This document shows, in pieces, positions 9,430-17,913 of a stretch of 64,000 nt of DNA (position 1 is the first letter of the stretch; every line of letters starts with the position of its first letter). Both the position numbers and the translations under genes were made by a program. This DNA is from Alloacidobacterium dinghuense (lineage in GTDB: Bacteria > Acidobacteriota > Terriglobia > Terriglobales > Acidobacteriaceae). The notes below the pieces were generated by a model. The model saw only the letters and a list, made by a program, of their open reading frames with translations. It had not been told where the DNA came from and ran no database searches. The DNA is taken from assembly GCF_014274465.1 (NCBI RefSeq), contig NZ_CP060394.1:806001-870000 (forward strand). The letters are read 5' to 3'.

Positions 9430-9765
9430 CTAGAACAAACCAGGAGGCAGATTCAACCCGCCCAGCATCGCCGAAGCGCTCGACTTGATGGCTTCATCCG
9501 CTCGCCGCCCGGCTTCATTGAAGGCCGCCGCAATCAGGTCTTCCAGCATCTCCACATCCGCCGCGTTGCCGCTGAGGCTGGCAACAGCGTTGGGGTCAAT
9601 CGTCACCTTCAGTACCTGCTTCTGCCCGTTCATCTTCACTGTTACTGCGCCGCCACCAGAGGAAGCCTCGACGATAGTCTGCCCAAGCTTCTCCTGCATC
9701 TGTTCCTGCATCTGCTTAGCCTGAGCCAGCATTTCCTGCATCTTCAATGGATTAAACATTCCCAA
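9430..9765 (-). CDS. ebfC: YbaB/EbfC family nucleoid-associated protein
   Basis: Small dimeric DNA-binding protein of 111 residues, of the family encoded next to dnaX in most bacteria. The N-terminal coiled coil (LKMQEMLAQAKQMQEQMQEK), central beta part (SSGGGAVTVKMNGQKQVLKV, IDP) and C-terminal helix (MLEDLIAAAFNEAGRRADE) are typical. Starts at 9765 or 9759 (MFNPLK) are both possible. It follows dnaX on the same strand after a 152-bp gap. Confidence 0.95.
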   Translation of the reverse strand: MGMFNPLKMQEMLAQAKQMQEQMQEKLGQTIVEASSGGGAVTVKMNGQKQVLKVTIDPNAVASLSGNAADVEMLEDLIAAAFNEAGRRADEAIKSSASAMLGGLNLPPGLF

Positions 9766-9917
9766 ACCTCAACTGATCTCATCCTAAGCGAGCCATACCC
9801 GGAGAACCGAATGCCTGCCGTGGGAACTTGCGGTGTACGAAAAAAGTGCCCGATAGTTGGCATAGAGCAGGGTGTGGGGACAACATCATCTCAATCAAAG
9901 CGCCACTCAGAAACAAC

Positions 9918-11882
9918 CTACTTTTTATCCCGCAAATCCAGAACACTGCGCACTTCACCCGCAAACAGATCCATAGCCTGCTTCACCAGCGGATTATCGA
10001 GCGCCGCAGCCTGCACAGATCCGCTAGCCGCCACCCGTGGCTTTGCATTCGTATTGGCAGCGCCATTTTCTCCCGGAACCACAACCAGCTTCTGAGATAC
10101 GCCGAGGGCCCGCAAGGCATTCTTGACGATCTTTTCCGCCTCGATATTCATGGTCAGTTCGAGCATCATCTTTTTGATGCGAGCCTCGACGCGGATCGTG
10201 TCTCCCTCGATGCTCCAATTGCCATCCGCGAGCAACACCGATGCCGTGTTATGCTCCTTGTCATCGAGAGCCGCACAAACCGCCTCACGTATCCGGTCCA
10301 GATCGAGCGCATCATCACCCTGTGGTTCAGCCTTTGCCTCCACGACAGGTTCAGCAGCCAACGCCAGGGCGCCTGCAGTCGCCTCTAGGGGAGGCTCAGC
10401 CGCGACCGACATCGGAGCCTTTGCAGTAGCCGTCTCCACCGATCGCGAAGCCGCTTCCAGCGGAGTCAGCGCCCGCGGAGCAGCAGCAACCGGCTCAACG
10501 GCCATTTCGATCGATGGAGCTTCCGTTGTTTCGCTTGAAGCCTTCCGGTTCCGGTCCGCCTCAAACGGCGAAAAAGCCGGTTTCGCAGCCTCCGCAGCGC
10601 GCACCGGCGCAACCGGCCGCGGCGCGGAGGAAGTAGGAGCCGCACTCGCAGCAGAGGAAGATGGAGCGGACTTCGGCAGAGCGCCGCCGCCACTGCTTAG
10701 CTTTGTCCCAGTCGGCAACTGGCTCAGGAACTCCTCAACCGGAAGCAACCGCTGCAGGTGCACCAACTTGACCAGCCCAAGCTCCAGGTGGAATCGCTGT
10801 TCCTGCCGATAATTCAACTCATCAAAGGTTCGCAGCATCACCTGGAGAAAGCGCGTCAGGTCTTCTTCGGAGAACAGCACTGCCGACCGCGCCGCGCGCG
10901 CCCGCTCATCAGCCGAAACCTGCAGCAGATCTGAGCCTTCGCCCGCAATCCGCACCATCAAAACATTCCGCAGATAGCGAACAAACTGCCGCGCCAACGC
11001 TGCCGGACTGTTTCCGGCGTTCAGCAGAGTATTGATCTCCTCAATCACCGCCGCTGTCTGGCTCTCGCTGATAGCTTCGAGCAGCCGCTCAAAGACGGTG
11101 TTCGGAACCGACCCCATCAGTTCACGAATCTGCTCCGCATCGAGCTTCGCCTTGCCATCCACCAGCGGGGCCGAAGCGATCGCCTGGTCCATGATCGACA
11201 ATGCATCGCGCATCGACCCATCCCCGGCTTCAGCCAGCAGCGCCAGAGCCGCGTCATCGGCGGAGATGTTCTCCTGCCCGGCAATCGCCCGCAGCTGCCC
11301 CAGAATGTCGTCGAACTTCACCGCATGGAAGCTGAAGTGCTGGCACCGCGAACGGATCGTCTGGGGAAAATCTTCCGGCTGCGTCGTCGCCATCATAAAG
11401 ACGACATGCTCCGGCGGCTCCTCCAGCGTCTTCAGCAGGGCATTGAAGGCCGCATCCGTAATCTGGTGCGCCTCGTCCAGAATGTAAATCTTGTACTTGT
11501 CGCGCGCCGGGCGATACCGCGCCGCATCTCGCAGCTCGCGAATCTCATCGATGCCGCGGTTGGTCGCCGCGTCAATTTCGATCACATCGACGGCATTGCC
11601 TGCCCGAATCTCGGTGCACGAATCGCAGAAGCCGCAAGGCTCCGGCGTTGGCCGCGACCCTGATTGGGTTGTCGACCCAATAGCTGTCCGGCAGTTCAGC
11701 GCCATCGCCAGAATGCGCGCAATCGTCGTCTTTCCAATGCCACGATGCCCACTGAAAATGTATCCATGCGCAATTCGCCCTTGTTCGAGAGCGTTCAAAA
11801 GCGTGCGCGTGACATGCTCCTGCCCAACTACGTCCCCAAATCGCTGCGGACGATACTTCCTAGCTAAAACTTGATACGCCAT
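9918..11882 (-). CDS. dnaX: DNA polymerase III subunit gamma/tau
   Basis: Clamp-loader ATPase of 654 residues. After MAYQVLARKYRPQ come Walker A (GHRGIGKTT), a four-Cys zinc module (final cysteines in EPCGFCDSC), the ILDEAHQIT Walker B, sensor MATTQPEDFPQTIRSRC and the clamp-loader lid domains. A long Ala/Pro/Ser-rich linker (residues ~390-520) leads to a C-terminal tau-like domain. The zinc module carries an unusual Ser/Thr-rich insertion between the first Cys and the PTPEPC segment. The start 11882 is fixed by homology; 28 upstream codons are open but not protein-like. A TACAAT box lies about 25 nt upstream. No run of six A before G is seen, so gamma is probably not made by the E. coli type of frameshift. 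Confidence 0.96.
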   Translation of the reverse strand: MAYQVLARKYRPQRFGDVVGQEHVTRTLLNALEQGRIAHGYIFSGHRGIGKTTIARILAMALNCRTAIGSTTQSGSRPTPEPCGFCDSCTEIRAGNAVDVIEIDAATNRGIDEIRELRDAARYRPARDKYKIYILDEAHQITDAAFNALLKTLEEPPEHVVFMMATTQPEDFPQTIRSRCQHFSFHAVKFDDILGQLRAIAGQENISADDAALALLAEAGDGSMRDALSIMDQAIASAPLVDGKAKLDAEQIRELMGSVPNTVFERLLEAISESQTAAVIEEINTLLNAGNSPAALARQFVRYLRNVLMVRIAGEGSDLLQVSADERARAARSAVLFSEEDLTRFLQVMLRTFDELNYRQEQRFHLELGLVKLVHLQRLLPVEEFLSQLPTGTKLSSGGGALPKSAPSSSAASAAPTSSAPRPVAPVRAAEAAKPAFSPFEADRNRKASSETTEAPSIEMAVEPVAAAPRALTPLEAASRSVETATAKAPMSVAAEPPLEATAGALALAAEPVVEAKAEPQGDDALDLDRIREAVCAALDDKEHNTASVLLADGNWSIEGDTIRVEARIKKMMLELTMNIEAEKIVKNALRALGVSQKLVVVPGENGAANTNAKPRVAASGSVQAAALDNPLVKQAMDLFAGEVRSVLDLRDKK

Positions 11883-12077
11883 GAATGATCCGAACCCTGA
11901 TTGTATCGCCTGTCGGCTTCTTGCGCAGGGGCCATCGCTCTGCACAGCTATCGCTCGGCAAATCACTCAGTTGTCCCACCCGGGGCAGCCAATGAGCGCG
12001 TTAACTTCTCAGCGATTGCAACGTTCTATTCACAATTCCCAATTATGATGGCCTTCCCCAGAGAGCAAGAGGATTCC
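11883..12077. other. Divergent spacer between dnaX and small acidic protein gene
   Basis: A 195-bp gap. On the minus strand GATACAATC is a plausible -10 element for dnaX, with only a weak -35. I looked for an SRP RNA, often found near dnaX, but see no GGAAGGAAGCAGC core. Confidence 0.4.
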
Positions 12078-12311
12078 ATGACGACAGACACGCAAGAACT
12101 CGATCAGTTGCAGACTGAATACAAAACAGCGGTAGAAGCCTGGATCGCGGCCATCCGTGAGGAGGAAGCCCTGGCATCCGGAGATCATTCCATCGCTGAA
12201 GTCGATAAGTGGGAAGCCGCGCATTTCCGCGAAGAGAAAGCTCGCGACAAAGCCAAGGAAGCCAAGAGCGCCTACGAAGACGCCATTCGCGAAAAGTTCT
12301 TTGGCTTCTGA
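12078..12311 (+). CDS. Small acidic helical protein of unknown function
   Basis: A 77-residue, strongly charged protein (MTTDTQELDQLQTEYKTAVE at the start, ending EDAIREKFFGF) predicted to be nearly all alpha-helix, probably a coiled coil. The start at 12078 is supported by AGAGG 8 nt upstream; earlier in-frame ATGs lack a site. No signal peptide, no Cys. It stands alone, divergent from dnaX and convergent with the next gene. I do not recognise the family. Confidence 0.65.
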   Translation: MTTDTQELDQLQTEYKTAVEAWIAAIREEEALASGDHSIAEVDKWEAAHFREEKARDKAKEAKSAYEDAIREKFFGF

Positions 12312-12406
12312 TGGCCTGATTTGAGACAACCGGACAGGCAGCGGTTGATTACAGGGAACTGCTGCTAAGCCTTAAGTCTCTAAGCATTTACAAGAAGTGC
12401 CTCGGA

Positions 12407-13699
12407 TCAGCTTAGAACTGTCTGTCGTGACAAAGCTCGCCGCAGAACCGTCTCCAGCGCTGTCTTCAGCTCGGCATACTCCGATTCGCTCAGTTTGCCC
12501 TCCAGCCGCTCCGTCTCAAGCGCAAACAACTCCTCCTTGAGCGCCGCCAGCAAATCTCCATGACCTGCCGAGGCAGGTGCCGCGACCGGCAGTGACTCAA
12601 CAGCGACAGGAGCTGCGGCGGAAGCTGGCGCCACTGGCTTTGCCCGGAGCAGGAAAGCCGCTGCCACAGCCAAAACCAGAGCCAGCCCGCTCAGGATCCA
12701 CCACTTGTACTTGTTCAGCGGATCAGGCGTGTCAATCGGGGCTCCCAGGCCGATTCCGGGACGAGTATCGGTTGCTGCCGCCGACGGCTGACCAGCTTCA
12801 GGCCCGGCAGCACCAGCGGCAGCGGCATCGTTTTCGCCGCCCTGCGCCTGCGACTCGCGCGGCATCGAGCCCGATCCCGAGACAGTAAAAGCTATCGCCT
12901 GTGAAGGCGAAACATTCCGCGCGAGAAAGGTCTGCGCGTTCACATCATCGTTAATCGGCTGGAAGGCCACCGATCCGCTGCCGGCAAACTTCATTGCCTT
13001 CGGCAGCATGATTGCGACGTTCTGCGTCGGCAATGAGACCTTCGGCGTGAAGTTGAAGCTGCCGTTGTAAGGCAGGTGATAGCTCACCTGGAAGCGCGTC
13101 TCCCCCGGCCGCACCGGAAAGATAAATGCATAGTAGCCCTTCTCGCCCGCCGGAACTGGGGAAGACGAAACCGGCATTCCACCCGGCCCCATCGCCGCGG
13201 AGCCCTCGATGCGGGCATCTGGCGGCAGATAGATCTCATAGGCCGTCTTGCTGAACTGCGTCATCGGTGGATTGGAGTCGTTCTTGACGAAGTAGTTCTC
13301 GATGACGTGCAGTCCCTGCTGATCCGTTTCGATGCGCATGACATCGGCCTCAGTGCTCACGCCCTCAACCTTAGGCAGCACGTCATAGATATCTACATTG
13401 ACTGTCGTCGTACCTGGCCGCACAGGCTGAAAATATGTCGCCTTCTGATGATCGACGCGAATCAGGTGCATGCCATTGTCCGGCACATCAATCGAGTAGT
13501 GACCCTTGGCGTCCGTCTTGGTGCGACCGGCTTCCTGCATGCCTTGCGCGAAGGCGATCAAAACCACGTCGTCACCGCCGGCCGGCTTGTTGACGGTCTT
13601 ATTCGTAACCGTTCCGGTTACAGTAGCGGCGAACGCCGAGGAACAAACCGCAACCAGCAGCGCCAAAGCGCCAAAATGCAAACGAGAAATCAATGTCAT
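12407..13699 (-). CDS. Membrane protein with carboxypeptidase-regulatory-like domain (cytochrome maturation cluster)
   Basis: About 430 residues: signal peptide (LISRLHFGALALLVAVCSSAFA), one N-terminal beta-sandwich of the carboxypeptidase-regulatory/DUF4198-like type (VTGTVTNKTVNKPAGGDDVV), a larger beta-rich periplasmic part, a low-complexity Ala/Gly linker, one transmembrane helix (WWILSGLALVLAVAAAFLL) and a short cytoplasmic SHOCT-like tail (ALETERLEGKLSESEYAELK). ATG 13699 is chosen because it opens the signal peptide. It lies downstream of ccmF-ccmH-ccmI-like on the same strand, so a role in cytochrome c maturation or in handling its products is plausible but unproven. Confidence 0.72.
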   Translation of the reverse strand: MTLISRLHFGALALLVAVCSSAFAATVTGTVTNKTVNKPAGGDDVVLIAFAQGMQEAGRTKTDAKGHYSIDVPDNGMHLIRVDHQKATYFQPVRPGTTTVNVDIYDVLPKVEGVSTEADVMRIETDQQGLHVIENYFVKNDSNPPMTQFSKTAYEIYLPPDARIEGSAAMGPGGMPVSSSPVPAGEKGYYAFIFPVRPGETRFQVSYHLPYNGSFNFTPKVSLPTQNVAIMLPKAMKFAGSGSVAFQPINDDVNAQTFLARNVSPSQAIAFTVSGSGSMPRESQAQGGENDAAAAGAAGPEAGQPSAAATDTRPGIGLGAPIDTPDPLNKYKWWILSGLALVLAVAAAFLLRAKPVAPASAAAPVAVESLPVAAPASAGHGDLLAALKEELFALETERLEGKLSESEYAELKTALETVLRRALSRQTVLS

Positions 13700-13752
13700 T
13701 AAGTAACTTTCCAACCGCAATTCAAAAAATCTGCTCATCTTACAAAGAAATT

Positions 13753-13780
13753 GTCATCCTGAGCGTAGCGAAGGATCTGC
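13753..13780. repeat. Dispersed intergenic repeat, copy 1
   Basis: GTCATCCTGAGCGTAGCGAA followed by GGATCTGC. Related copies are at 22937-22975, 25884-25924 and, inverted, 46866-46884. All lie between genes; the family is common in intergenic DNA of acidobacteria and some other phyla. Confidence 0.6.
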
Positions 13781-13804
13781 TTTTCGTCTAAGTTGCCACG
13801 ATGT

Positions 13805-14095
13805 TTAAGACGCCCTTACACCAACAACCACTTGCCGCTCCAGCAAATCAATCTCAGCCATCACCTCAGCCGCCTCATTCTCGAGCGAAGCCCGTTGCGC
13901 CGCATAATCCTCTTCCGGATACTTCCCCGCGCGATACTCAAAGTTCAAATCGCGCAGATTGTCATACAGCACATCCTTGCGCTCGCGCAGATAATCGACC
14001 CGTGTCTTCTGCACCTGCGCTTCGACCGTGCGCTCCGGATAGAAGACGTAAGCAAAGATCGCAATCAGCAACAGTCCACACGCAATCGTGCTCAA
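13805..14095 (-). CDS. CcmI-like membrane-anchored protein, short form
   Basis: A 96-residue protein with one N-terminal transmembrane helix (TIACGLLLIAIFAYVFYP) and a long helical tail (YLRERKDVLYDNLRDLNFEYRAGKYPEEDYAAQRASLENEAAE; key features YLRER, DLNFEYRAGK, EDY). This matches the N-terminal part of CcmI/CycH without its TPR domain. Its start overlaps the ccmH stop (ATGA), so translation is coupled. Probably assists apocytochrome delivery to the CcmF/CcmH heme lyase. Confidence 0.7.
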   Translation of the reverse strand: MSTIACGLLLIAIFAYVFYPERTVEAQVQKTRVDYLRERKDVLYDNLRDLNFEYRAGKYPEEDYAAQRASLENEAAEVMAEIDLLERQVVVGVRAS

Positions 14096-14559
14096 ATTTC
14101 CGTCTCCTTTCGAATCTGGTCGCGAATCCGATCAAACCCATGCACCTGCGAAGCAGCGGGCATCGGGACCGTGCGCAGCTTCCACTTCCGCACCAGCGCA
14201 ATCGTGCCAACAATCCCCAGCAGCAGCACCACCGGAGGCACAAACCACGCCGCCAGATTGAACTTCGTCAGCATCGGAGCAGCCAGCACCGTCGGCCCAT
14301 ATTTCGACTGAAACGCCTCAAGGATCTCGGTGTCCCCCTTGCCCTGGCTCAGCGCCGTGCGCAGCTCTGCAAGTTCGCGATCCGAATCCGGACACCCGAG
14401 ATGATTGCACTCAATCAGAATCTGCCCGCAGCCGCACACGCACATCATCTTGTGTCCAAGATCGTTGTAGCGCACAGCTGTATCGGCTGAACCCATGGTG
14501 AAGACCACCAGCAAGACGACAAGCCCGACCTGCGAAAAACGAAACAGCTTCCGCATCAA
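14092..14559 (-). CDS. ccmH: Cytochrome c-type biogenesis protein CcmH, variant cysteine motif
   Basis: Membrane-anchored periplasmic thiol oxidoreductase of System I cytochrome c maturation, 155 residues: signal/TM segment, short periplasmic helical domain (RELAELRTALSQGKGDTEILEAF, YGPTVLAAP) and a C-terminal TM (WFVPPVVLLLGIVGTIALV). The classical LRCxxCQ motif is replaced by MMCVCGCGQ followed by two further Cys (ECNHLGC), so at least five Cys are clustered. Start and stop overlap its neighbours by 4 nt each. The extra cysteines suggest altered redox or metal chemistry. Confidence 0.85.
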   Translation of the reverse strand: MMRKLFRFSQVGLVVLLVVFTMGSADTAVRYNDLGHKMMCVCGCGQILIECNHLGCPDSDRELAELRTALSQGKGDTEILEAFQSKYGPTVLAAPMLTKFNLAAWFVPPVVLLLGIVGTIALVRKWKLRTVPMPAASQVHGFDRIRDQIRKETEI

Positions 14560-16610
14560 TCGCCGCCCTTGCTCATCGCCATCGCTGGAGCTTCACCCAC
14601 GGGCACGCGGCTGCGGCTGGCTGCAAACGCCGCCGTCATATTCGGGGTCAGCGCCACGAATGTTCCCAGAATCACAATGATCACGCCAATCCAGATCCAT
14701 GCCACCAGCGGATTCAGGAACACTTTGATAATTGGCTGGCCACTATCCGGATCCTTACCCGCGTAGACGACATACAAATCCCATGCCAGCGTGGAGTGGT
14801 TCGCCACAATCGTCGATGTTGTCTGGCTAGCCTGATAAAAGCGCTTCTCCGGGGCAAGCTGCGTAATCTTCTTATCTCCGCGGTAGACGTCGAGAAGAGC
14901 AAACTCAGTATCGTAATTCGCATTCGTGTCCTGCGAGTAAGACTGGCACTCAAGCCGGTACGGCCCCATCCTCATGCTCTGCTTAAAGCTCAGTTCCTGT
15001 TCTTGACTCTGATTGAACGCCGAACCCGCAAGCCCGATGAAGATAACGACAACCCCAAAGTGAACGATGTATCCGCCGTAGCGCCGCGTGTTGCGTCGCG
15101 TCAGCTGCACTATCGAAGCGAAAAGATTCTGCCCCGTATGCCGGGAAATTACGCCAGCGCCGCGCAAAAACTCCGAGCCGACAGCCGTCACCACCATCGC
15201 ACCGAGCGACCACGCCATCAGAGAATAGAGCGCGCCCTGACCCTGCCAGGGTCGTACGCCGCAAGCGATCAGCACCACCGCTGTCACCAAAAAAGAGACG
15301 ACCGGCAGGATAAAGTTCTTGCGAATGCTTTTAAACGACGTGCTGCGCCATGCGAGAATCGGCCCGATGCCTGTCAGCAGGAGCAAGAACAATCCAATCG
15401 GAATAGCCACGCGATTGTAGAAAGGCGCGCCAACCGTAACCTTGTTCCCCTGAACATATTCCGAAATAACCGGAAACAGCGTCCCCCAAAGCACTGTGAA
15501 GCAAGCCGCCAGCAGCACCAGATTATTGAAGAGAAAACTCGATTCGCGAGAAACCAGCGACTCCAGCTTGTGCTCGCTCTTCAAATGATCGCGCTGCAGG
15601 ATAAACGTGAAGAGGCAAACCGCCAGCACGATGACAAGAAAAGCCCAGAACCACGTCCCGATCGGCGACTCGGCAAAGGCATGCACCGAACTCACCAGCC
15701 CCGACCGCGTCAGCAACGTTCCCAGAATCGAAAGCGCGAAGGTCGAGAAGATGAGCCACATATTCCAGCTCTTCATCATGCCGCGCTTCTCCTGCATCAT
15801 CACCGAATGCAGAAACGCCGTGCCCGTCAGCCATGGCATCAGCGAAGCATTCTCCACCGGGTCCCAGCCCCAGTAGCCGCCCCATCCCAACACCGAGTAC
15901 GCCCAGTGCGCGCCGAGAAAGATGCCGCAGGTCAGAAACAGCCACGTCACCATCGTCCAGCGCCGCGTAATGTGGATCCACTTCTCGCCCGGATAGCGCA
16001 TCATCAGCGCGCCCAGCGCAAAGGCAAACGGCACGCTGAAGCCCACATACCCCAGGTACAGCATCGGCGGATGAATTACCATTTCCGGATACTGCAACAG
16101 AGGATTCAGCCCAAACCCATCCTGCGGCACCGTCCCCGCCACGAGCGCAAAGGGAGGCGCAGCGAAATTCACCAGCAGCAGAAAGAAAATCTGTATCCCG
16201 GCAAGAATCGTCGAAGCATACGCCGTCAGCTTTACGTCCACTTTGTGCCGGATGCGCAGCACAAACCCGTACGCCGCCAGCAGCCACGCCCAAAGCAGCA
16301 GCGAGCCCTCCTGCCCCGACCAAAGCGCAGCAAACTTATACGGCCCCGGCAGCGCCCGGTTCGAATGATGCAGGATGTACGAAACCGAAAAATCGTTGGT
16401 AAACGCAGCCCACACCAGCGCAAATGCAGCGCAGGTGACAGCAAAAAAGCTGCCGATACCAGCACGCCGCGCAGTTTCGGCCAGCCGCTCCGGAGATACG
16501 TGCCCGCGAGCGCCCGTTGCGAGCTGACGCAGGGCAATGGCTCCGGCGAACAGGTTATAGCCGCTGAGGGCCAGGGCAAGCAGCAGAGCGAAGCTTCCAA
16601 ATGCTGGCAT
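14556..16610 (-). CDS. ccmF: Heme lyase CcmF/NrfE subunit
   Basis: Polytopic inner-membrane protein (~684 residues) that attaches heme to apocytochrome c. It has the tryptophan-rich heme-handling motif (GWGGYWGWDPVENASLMPWL), ~14 TM helices, and conserved His-bearing loops (HPPMLYLGYVGFSVPFAFA, FGAHWAYS-like region). ATG 16610 (MPAFGSFALL) gives a normal membrane N-terminus; the open frame runs 42 codons further upstream without such features. First gene of the ccm run here; ccmA-E are not in the window. Confidence 0.92.
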   Translation of the reverse strand: MPAFGSFALLLALALSGYNLFAGAIALRQLATGARGHVSPERLAETARRAGIGSFFAVTCAAFALVWAAFTNDFSVSYILHHSNRALPGPYKFAALWSGQEGSLLLWAWLLAAYGFVLRIRHKVDVKLTAYASTILAGIQIFFLLLVNFAAPPFALVAGTVPQDGFGLNPLLQYPEMVIHPPMLYLGYVGFSVPFAFALGALMMRYPGEKWIHITRRWTMVTWLFLTCGIFLGAHWAYSVLGWGGYWGWDPVENASLMPWLTGTAFLHSVMMQEKRGMMKSWNMWLIFSTFALSILGTLLTRSGLVSSVHAFAESPIGTWFWAFLVIVLAVCLFTFILQRDHLKSEHKLESLVSRESSFLFNNLVLLAACFTVLWGTLFPVISEYVQGNKVTVGAPFYNRVAIPIGLFLLLLTGIGPILAWRSTSFKSIRKNFILPVVSFLVTAVVLIACGVRPWQGQGALYSLMAWSLGAMVVTAVGSEFLRGAGVISRHTGQNLFASIVQLTRRNTRRYGGYIVHFGVVVIFIGLAGSAFNQSQEQELSFKQSMRMGPYRLECQSYSQDTNANYDTEFALLDVYRGDKKITQLAPEKRFYQASQTTSTIVANHSTLAWDLYVVYAGKDPDSGQPIIKVFLNPLVAWIWIGVIIVILGTFVALTPNMTAAFAASRSRVPVGEAPAMAMSKGGD

Positions 16611-16793
16611 AGCTATTAACAGAACCGCCCCATTCAAGAATGTCCGGTAACCTTCATTGTCGCACCACCAATTAACGGCGGCAAACCGAGCAGTGTCCGA
16701 CCGGCTGTATCTGAGACCGAATCTATTTTTCGACAAGCAGCGTCTATCTGATAGATTTACCCATGTCGCGATTTTTATGAAAGGAAAATTAAT

Positions 16794-17549
16794 TTGATCA
16801 GTAAAAATCTTAGCCGGACCCTTGGGGCTGCCCTAGCCCTCTTTTTCTGTGCACCTCTCGCCTGGTCAGCAACAAAAGGGATTCCGCCGCACGGCCCGGC
16901 CGTTGCGCTTTTCGACGGGCACGACTTCAGCGGCTTCGACATATTCCTCAAGAGCAAAGGGTTGAATAACGATCCCGATCAAGTCTTTAAGGTGGAGAAC
17001 GGAATCATTCATGTATCCGGCACCGAATTCGGTTACATCATTACCAGGCAGGAATTCCAGAATTACTACCTGAGAGCCGAGTTCAAATGGGGCGAGGGAA
17101 CCTTCGCGCCACGCGAGGGACAAGCCCGCGACAGCGGCATCCTTTACAACATACAAGGCGAGCAAAAAGTATGGCCGCGATCCGTCGAGTTTCAGATCAA
17201 CGAAGGCTGCACCGGCGACTTTTGGATGACCGACGGCGCAGCGCTCACCGGCAAGGACGGCCAGCGCGTCACCGGACCTCCAGGCAGCGCACTTAAGATT
17301 GATCGCTTTAACAAAGGCCCTTGGAAGAATGTCGTGGGCTATCGCGACCCCGTGAATGAAGTCGAAAAATCGCACGGGCAATGGAATGTGGTAGAGCTTG
17401 TGAACCAGAACGGCCACGTCTGGCAATATGTCAATGGAAAGCTGGCCAACGAAGGCACGGATGCCTTTCCTTCCAGCGGGAAAATCCTCTTTCAATCGGA
17501 AGGCGCTGAAGTATTCTTTCGCAATATTGAACTCTATCCCCTGAAGTAA
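16794..17549 (+). CDS. Secreted DUF1080 (3-keto-disaccharide hydrolase domain) protein
   Basis: Exported protein of 251 residues: signal peptide (GAALALFFCAPLAWS) and one concanavalin-like DUF1080/PF06439 domain (ALFDGHDFSGFDIF, YYLRAEFKWGEGTF, DSGILYNIQGEQKVWPRSVE, EVFFRNIELYPLK). The family acts on sugars, and some members hydrolyse 3-keto-glycosides; the actual substrate is unknown. The start is TTG at 16794, set by AAGGA at 16780-16784; the nearby ATG is followed by a stop after six codons. Divergent from ccmF. Confidence 0.85.
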   Translation: MISKNLSRTLGAALALFFCAPLAWSATKGIPPHGPAVALFDGHDFSGFDIFLKSKGLNNDPDQVFKVENGIIHVSGTEFGYIITRQEFQNYYLRAEFKWGEGTFAPREGQARDSGILYNIQGEQKVWPRSVEFQINEGCTGDFWMTDGAALTGKDGQRVTGPPGSALKIDRFNKGPWKNVVGYRDPVNEVEKSHGQWNVVELVNQNGHVWQYVNGKLANEGTDAFPSSGKILFQSEGAEVFFRNIELYPLK

Positions 17550-17557
17550 GGTGTGGC

Positions 17558-17842
17558 TTACTTTCCAACCAGCGCCTTGAATTCCGGATGCTTCGCAAGA
17601 AAGCCCTGCGCAAGCGGACAGACAACATCGACTTTCAGATTGTTATCACGCGCATATTCAAACGCGGTTTGCGCGAGCATCCCGGCAATGCCGCGCCCGC
17701 GCAACTTTGGCGGAACTTCGGTATGCCAGAGCGTGATCCATCCCTGTCCATCGAGATCGAACTCCAGATACGCAGTTTCGCCCTCTTCTTCGAACTCGAA
17801 CCTGTTACGAGAGACGTTCTGCGGTGAGGCGTCAGTATTCAT
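17558..17842 (-). CDS. YjdJ-type GNAT N-acetyltransferase
   Basis: Small acetyltransferase-fold protein of 94 residues (PF14542 type): beta strands (FEFEEEGETAYLEF), HTEVPPKLRGRGIAGML forming the acetyl-CoA pyrophosphate loop (RGRGIA) and VVCPLAQGFLAKHPEF at the C-terminus. The residues typical of this minimal GNAT subfamily are present. Substrate unknown. Monocistronic, convergent with the DUF1080 gene (8 bp apart). Confidence 0.88.
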   Translation of the reverse strand: MNTDASPQNVSRNRFEFEEEGETAYLEFDLDGQGWITLWHTEVPPKLRGRGIAGMLAQTAFEYARDNNLKVDVVCPLAQGFLAKHPEFKALVGK

Positions 17843-17913
17843 TCCTGCTTACCATTTACAAGCTAACTTCACGTCAGTCTGTCGAGCGCTTTGTGCGATA
17901 GCGAATTCAACTC

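Noticed and set aside
10150-10190. Programmed frameshift site in dnaX
   Set aside because: Only five A before G (ATCAAAAAGATG) and no adjacent stem-loop seen; not the A AAA AAG site.
11883-12077. SRP (4.5S) RNA near dnaX
   Set aside because: The GGAAGGAAGCAGC core and matching stem are absent on both strands.
14796-16619. Long open frame (607 codons) antisense to ccmF
   Set aside because: Composition is extremely Arg/His/Gln-rich, as expected for a shadow of a GC-rich gene; ccmF motifs are on the other strand.
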